Assembly: GCA_903848955.1 (NCBI GenBank)
Contig: CAINHS010000102.1
Location: 1-54,855, forward strand
Reading direction: 5' to 3'
Source: an uncultured beta proteobacterium
GTDB lineage: Bacteria; Pseudomonadota; Gammaproteobacteria; Burkholderiales; Rhodocyclaceae
Length of the DNA stretch: 54,855 nt
Positions 51,698-54,855 of the stretch are shown here, one piece after another. The notes below the pieces were generated by a model, which saw nothing but the letters and a program-made list of their open reading frames with translations, ran no database searches and was not told where the DNA came from. The translations under genes and the position numbers were made by a program. Position 1 is the first letter of the stretch, and each line of letters begins with the position of its first letter.

Positions 51698-52695
51698 ACC
51701 AGCCCGGAGTCGATCAGTTCCTGCTTCAGGTAGGCGTAATACACCGGCGCCGCAATGACTCCCGTTATGCCGAAGGCAGCTTCCATGACCAGCATGGCCA
51801 GCAGCAGTTCCCATGAGCGGGCGGAGATGCGGGCGCCGACGATGCGCGCGTTGAGGAAGTATTCGAACTTGTGCACCACCACCAGAAAGGCCAGCGAACC
51901 CATCGCGACTTGCGGCGAGTGGGCCAGGCTGACGACGACGATCACGGCGTTGGAGACCAGATTGCCGATCACCGGCAGCAGGCCGGCAAAGAAGGTCAGG
52001 ACGATCATGGTCTTCGTCAGCGGCAGATGGATGCCGAACAGCGGCAGCAGGACGGCGAGGTAGAGCGCGGTGACCGCCGTGTTGATGGCGGCAATCCGCA
52101 CCTGGGCGAAGACGATGCGACGGAAGGCATCGGCCAGACGGCAGGCGCGCTCGGTCAGCGCGGCAGCGAGCGGCTGAGTGACGCGCTCTCCGCCGGCTTC
52201 GCGCAGGGCGAGCAGGGCGCCGAGAATGAGGCCGACCAGCACGTGCGCCATGACGAGGCCGGCTTCCTTGCCCAGCGACTGCACCTCGGCCGCGTGTTGC
52301 CGCAGCCACAGCACGACGGTGGTCTTGATGCCATCGACGCTGTCGGGCAGGGCGCCGACCAGCCAGTCCGGCATGGATTGGCGCGAATTCTCGAGGATTT
52401 CGGCCATTTTCTGGGCCAGCGCGGCAAGGCTGCCGGAATCGCCCCTGACGAAGCCGACGGCCAGAACCGTGCCCAGCACGGCCGCGCCGACGACCGTTGC
52501 GGCGAGAAAGATCACGGCGGCCTGTTTCGCCCGCGGGCCGGATAGCCGGCTTTCCAGCAGCGGTGCCGTCAGATGCACCAGTTCATACACCAGCAGGCCC
52601 GCCAGCAGTGCCGGCAACAGATGCAGTTGCAGCACCAGCAGCAGGGCCAGGGCGGCGAGAAGCCAGGATATTTGTTGAATGCGGTACGTGGGCAT
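51694..52695 (-). CDS. AI-2E family (PerM-like) permease
   Basis: 333 aa with about seven membrane helices (ISWLLAALALLLVLQLHLLP at the N-terminus, then KQAAVIFLAATVVGAAVLG). The family's C-terminal signature is present in TFFAGLLPVIGNLVSNAVIV and VVVHKFEYFLNARIVGARIS. Named after TqsA, the family mostly contains transporters of unknown substrate, some of them Na+/H+ antiporters. There is no adjacent luxS. Its start is 165 bp from the XRE regulator's operator region and divergent from it. Confidence 0.9.
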   Translation of the reverse strand: MPTYRIQQISWLLAALALLLVLQLHLLPALLAGLLVYELVHLTAPLLESRLSGPRAKQAAVIFLAATVVGAAVLGTVLAVGFVRGDSGSLAALAQKMAEILENSRQSMPDWLVGALPDSVDGIKTTVVLWLRQHAAEVQSLGKEAGLVMAHVLVGLILGALLALREAGGERVTQPLAAALTERACRLADAFRRIVFAQVRIAAINTAVTALYLAVLLPLFGIHLPLTKTMIVLTFFAGLLPVIGNLVSNAVIVVVSLAHSPQVAMGSLAFLVVVHKFEYFLNARIVGARISARSWELLLAMLVMEAAFGITGVIAAPVYYAYLKQELIDSGLV

Positions 52696-52860
52696 GGAGG
52701 TACTGGCGGACTGTCAGACGGGCCATTCTCACCCGTGGCCCCATTTGCCGCAATGCCGGGAGGGTTCATCGCGGCTGCGGCTTGCTTTGCGGCCCCGGTC
52801 GGCAACTAGCAAGGTACTCGAACTTCCATCGCGGTGACTCCAGGGTATATTACTTAAAAA

Positions 52861-52906
52861 GATTCTCAATATTGACAGATACACACAAATGGCTATTATG
52901 AGAATC
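52861..52906 (+). promoter_or_regulatory. Promoter bracketed by inverted repeat GATTCTCA/TGAGAATC
   Basis: A near-consensus promoter, TTGACA (52872-52877), 16 bases, TATTAT (52894-52899), is enclosed by a perfect 8-bp inverted repeat: GATTCTCA at 52861-52868 and TGAGAATC at 52899-52906. The left arm lies just before the -35 box and the right arm overlaps the end of the -10. This is the expected geometry for autorepression by the XRE protein encoded directly downstream, as for HipB-like antitoxins. The arms also resemble Fur half-sites, an alternative reading. Confidence 0.6.
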
Positions 52907-52909
52907 ACT

Positions 52910-53398
52910 ATGCCTGCTAAACCACCGGAAACAACAAAAGCCTCTGCCGAAAAGCTTGTTGAACTCGGTAAGCAGATACGCACTTACCGCAAGTCTTTGC
53001 GGGTCAGCGCCGTCGTGGCGGCTGAATCTGCCGGTATGTCTCGGGTAACCCTGCATAGGATCGAACGTGGCGAGCCTTCGGTAACCATGGGTGCGTATCT
53101 GAATGCCATGACATCCCTTGGCATGGAATTGAGCGTCTCCGGTCGTTCAGATTCGCTTTCGAATACCGAAAATCAAGACAAACCGGGATGGATTCCCGCT
53201 CGTATCAATTTGGAAAACTATCCCCAACTTAAGCAGCTTGCGTGGCAAGTCAAAGGAAGCAACGAACTTAAGCCGGCTGAGGCGCTGGGCATTTACGAGC
53301 GCAACTGGCGCCACGTTGCAACTTCGACGTTGGAGCCTCAGGAACAGCATCTGATTGATGCTTTGCGCCTGGCATTCGGCAACAAGCAACATCACTGA
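52910..53398 (+). CDS. XRE-family regulator, antitoxin-like, 3' end altered by IS insertion
   Basis: 162 aa from ATG 52910. Earlier in-frame ATGs (52889, 52898) lie before or inside the -10 element of the apparent promoter, so I prefer 52910, which implies an almost leaderless mRNA. The helix-turn-helix is VAAESAGMSRVTLHRIERGE (with upstream LGKQIRTYRKSLRVSAV). The C-terminal domain (GWIPARINLENYPQLKQLAW, then EALGIYERNWRHV) resembles regulators that precede AbiEii-type nucleotidyltransferase toxins; this is from memory and moderate. The stop codon TGA (53396-53398) lies within the left terminal repeat of an IS4-family element, so the native C-terminus and any toxin gene were displaced. Confidence 0.8.
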   Translation: MPAKPPETTKASAEKLVELGKQIRTYRKSLRVSAVVAAESAGMSRVTLHRIERGEPSVTMGAYLNAMTSLGMELSVSGRSDSLSNTENQDKPGWIPARINLENYPQLKQLAWQVKGSNELKPAEALGIYERNWRHVATSTLEPQEQHLIDALRLAFGNKQHH

Positions 53399-54715
53399 TG
53401 TCCGGTTAAAACGCGAATAGATTCAATTGGTTGTTGATGGTGGTGCTTTCGGAACTGGAGTCGCTGCCCGGAAAGGCTTGCTGCAAGGGCATCTTCTCGA
53501 AAAGGGTGACCGACAATATCTGTAGCAATGTGTAGAGCGAGGCGTCGAGGTTGAGGCGCTTCTTGACGATGGCGACGAGCACATAGACCGATACCGCGAT
53601 CCAGATTTGTGTCTTGACCGCATTCTCTGACGTACCGAAGAAACGCTTGATCCGAAGATGCTGCTTGATCCACTTGAAGAACAATTCCACATGCCAACGA
53701 TTTTTGTAGAGCGCACAGATGGTGGCCGCCGGGAATGTCATCTGATTGGTGAGGAAGATGAGCGTCTTGTCGGTCTCGGGATCCTTGAATCGAACACGGC
53801 GAAGCTGTGCGGGGTAGCCCTGCTTGGTGTAGAAGCCATCGAGCGCGATGGTCTGATCGCAGATCACGCCGGTACTGCGATTGGTCTTCGCGGAATAGAC
53901 GCGATGAAAGTTCGTGTTCGACTTGGCACGTGTGACGAAGAACGCGCCGGCCAGATGCAGCGTATGCAAGCGTGCGAAATCGACGTAGCCACGATCCATG
54001 ACGTAGATGGCGCCAGGCTCCGGCACGAGCAGGTCGAGTACATGGACGTCGTGCAGCTTGCCATTGGAGACGTGGATGAAACTTGGAATGTTGCCGCGCA
54101 GGTCGAGCAGCGTGTGCATCTTCACCGCCGCCTTGGTCGTGCGGAAGAGCGCCCACGGGAAGACCGACAGGCAAAGGTCGATGGTAGTGGAGTCCAGCGC
54201 ATAAACTGTGTTCGTCAATTCCAGCCCCAAGTCCTCTCCAGCATAAAGCGTTCTGGCCTGACCAATCAGGCGTTGCGCGAAGTCGGCATGAATGCGCCAG
54301 TCGCGCGACTCGTTGGCATCGGCCAGCGTCGAGCGTCGGATCGGCTCGCGAAAGCCCATGTGGTAGAGCTTGGCGTCCTGGGCCGTCAGACACACTTCGA
54401 TGTCGCGCAGGCTCTCGCGGTAGGTCAGTTGAGCGAAGGCCATGACCCGAAACTGCTCCGCGCAAGTCAGCGCACGAACGCCCTTGTCGCCTCCATAGCG
54501 CGCGACGTATCGGGCGAAGGTCGTCCATGGAAGAAAATCCATCAGTTGGGCGAACAGCGTTTTGCCGGTGTTCATGGCGGCCTCCGGGCAAAAACCCGGA
54601 AGACTGCCCGAATTGAAAATCGCCGTTCAAATCGACACCACCCCTCATCGCTCGGAAACCCTTGTCAATAATGGCTTTCAGAGATTCGATCATTCATTTA
54701 ACCGGACAGCAGTGA
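53392..54715. mobile_element. IS4-family insertion sequence
   Basis: About 1.32 kb with imperfect terminal inverted repeats. The left end reads TCACTGATGTCCGGTTAAA (53392-53410); the right end, on the other strand, reads TCACTGCTGTCCGGTTAAA (54697-54715): 18 of 19 match. One intact transposase gene fills it on the minus strand. No matching target duplication is visible next to these ends, so the insertion may be old, or one flank has been rearranged. The left repeat supplies the last codons and stop of the XRE gene. Confidence 0.85.
53406..54575 (-). CDS. IS4-family transposase
   Basis: 389-aa DDE transposase. The catalytic acids are visible: first Asp in VYALDSTTIDLCL, second Asp in IYVMDRGYVDF, and the Glu in the Y-R-E-K signature YKNRWHVELFFKWIKQH. 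The N-terminal domain (LFAQLMDFLPWTTFARYVAR, EQFRVMAFAQLTYRESLRDI) is the usual DUF4372-type region. The frame is intact end to end, so it may be active. The C-terminal tail TTINNQLNLFAF ends inside the left repeat region. Confidence 0.93.
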   Translation of the reverse strand: MNTGKTLFAQLMDFLPWTTFARYVARYGGDKGVRALTCAEQFRVMAFAQLTYRESLRDIEVCLTAQDAKLYHMGFREPIRRSTLADANESRDWRIHADFAQRLIGQARTLYAGEDLGLELTNTVYALDSTTIDLCLSVFPWALFRTTKAAVKMHTLLDLRGNIPSFIHVSNGKLHDVHVLDLLVPEPGAIYVMDRGYVDFARLHTLHLAGAFFVTRAKSNTNFHRVYSAKTNRSTGVICDQTIALDGFYTKQGYPAQLRRVRFKDPETDKTLIFLTNQMTFPAATICALYKNRWHVELFFKWIKQHLRIKRFFGTSENAVKTQIWIAVSVYVLVAIVKKRLNLDASLYTLLQILSVTLFEKMPLQQAFPGSDSSSESTTINNQLNLFAF

Positions 54716-54855
54716 GTTTACTTGTCAGGTAAATTATTAACACATTTGATTTATAACGGTTTATCCCGCTGCAACGGCCGGCGTCGATAAGTTGCGGCCG
54801 TTCAGGGCTTTAATCGCTTCGTGAGATTCGCTACAATTGCGGACTTTCCAAATTC
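54716..54855. other. Right flank of the insertion sequence
   Basis: 140 bp without a gene in the window. It is AT-richer than its surroundings at first and holds an inverted repeat (54773-54802). Near the end CTACAATTGCGG suggests a -10 element (TACAAT) for a gene starting beyond the window. No piece of a toxin gene was recognised here. Confidence 0.4.
54773..54802. repeat. Perfect inverted repeat AACGGCCG/CGGCCGTT
   Basis: Two 8-bp arms (54773-54780 and 54795-54802) flank a 14-base loop. It could be the terminator hairpin of a lost gene or an operator near the promoter-like sequence that follows. Confidence 0.5.

Noticed and set aside
53381-54726. Target-site duplication for the IS4-family element
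   Set aside because: The 11 bases outside the left repeat and the 11 outside the right do not match under any boundary I tried.

Overview
This window is high-GC, densely coded DNA that most resembles a free-living betaproteobacterium, probably of the order Rhodocyclales. The assignment is inference. It rests on the large signal-transduction repertoire, bacteriohemerythrins, a phasin (polyhydroxyalkanoate storage), a FadD3-like acyl-CoA synthetase, PGDYG and DUF2934 proteins, a CHASE8/YfiR system and a decayed fragment of periplasmic nitrate reductase NapB. No rRNA, tRNA or CRISPR array was seen.

Layout: (1) 1-1484, a MASE3-PAS histidine kinase cut by the window edge, with an FNR-like box upstream; then an amidase (1869-3194). 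(2) 3195-4462, a gene graveyard: a frameshifted, truncated M23-like secreted protein and a C-terminal stub of NapB lie back to back. (3) 4463-9062, a plus-strand operon: MASE1 kinase, REC-HD-GYP regulator, hemerythrin-kinase fusion. (4) 9182-26902, a convergent minus-strand run of ten signalling genes: free hemerythrin, double-receiver protein, large hybrid kinase, Rcp1-type regulator with its phytochrome-type kinase, three kinase-less PAS proteins, a REC-PAS-GGDEF-EAL-REC protein and a triple-PAS kinase. (5) 27013-30158, a DUF2934 gene broken by an amber codon, a phasin, and divergently a Crp-type regulator fused to three PAS domains. (6) 30404-43890, minus strand: TonB receptor / YfiR / CHASE8 hybrid kinase; a FadD3-like ligase with a crotonase-family protein; and an RND efflux operon, with a divergent TetR regulator at 43963. 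(7) 44695-52695, a TPR protein, TauE/SafE permease, small zinc-ribbon-like protein, a conserved hypothetical, DUF2786, a PhnD-type binding protein plus hybrid kinase, PGDYG protein and AI-2E-family permease. (8) 52861-54855, an XRE antitoxin-like regulator with a strong promoter bracketed by an inverted repeat, whose stop codon lies inside the terminal repeat of an IS4-family insertion sequence.

How it works together: regions 3 and 4 read as one sensory island. Two kinases with near-identical H-box regions, three proteins carrying RpfG-like receivers (KPW motif), an HD-GYP and an EAL output domain, and two complete hemerythrin iron sites suggest oxygen, redox or NO input converted into c-di-GMP turnover. 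The least familiar element is the trio at 17687-21566. Its PAS/Cache sensors have no kinase domain, are translationally coupled to each other, and end in a shared coiled-coil motif. The Crp-PAS fusion, the YfiR-CHASE8-kinase-TonB set and the PhnD-kinase pair are further candidates for poorly described sensing systems.
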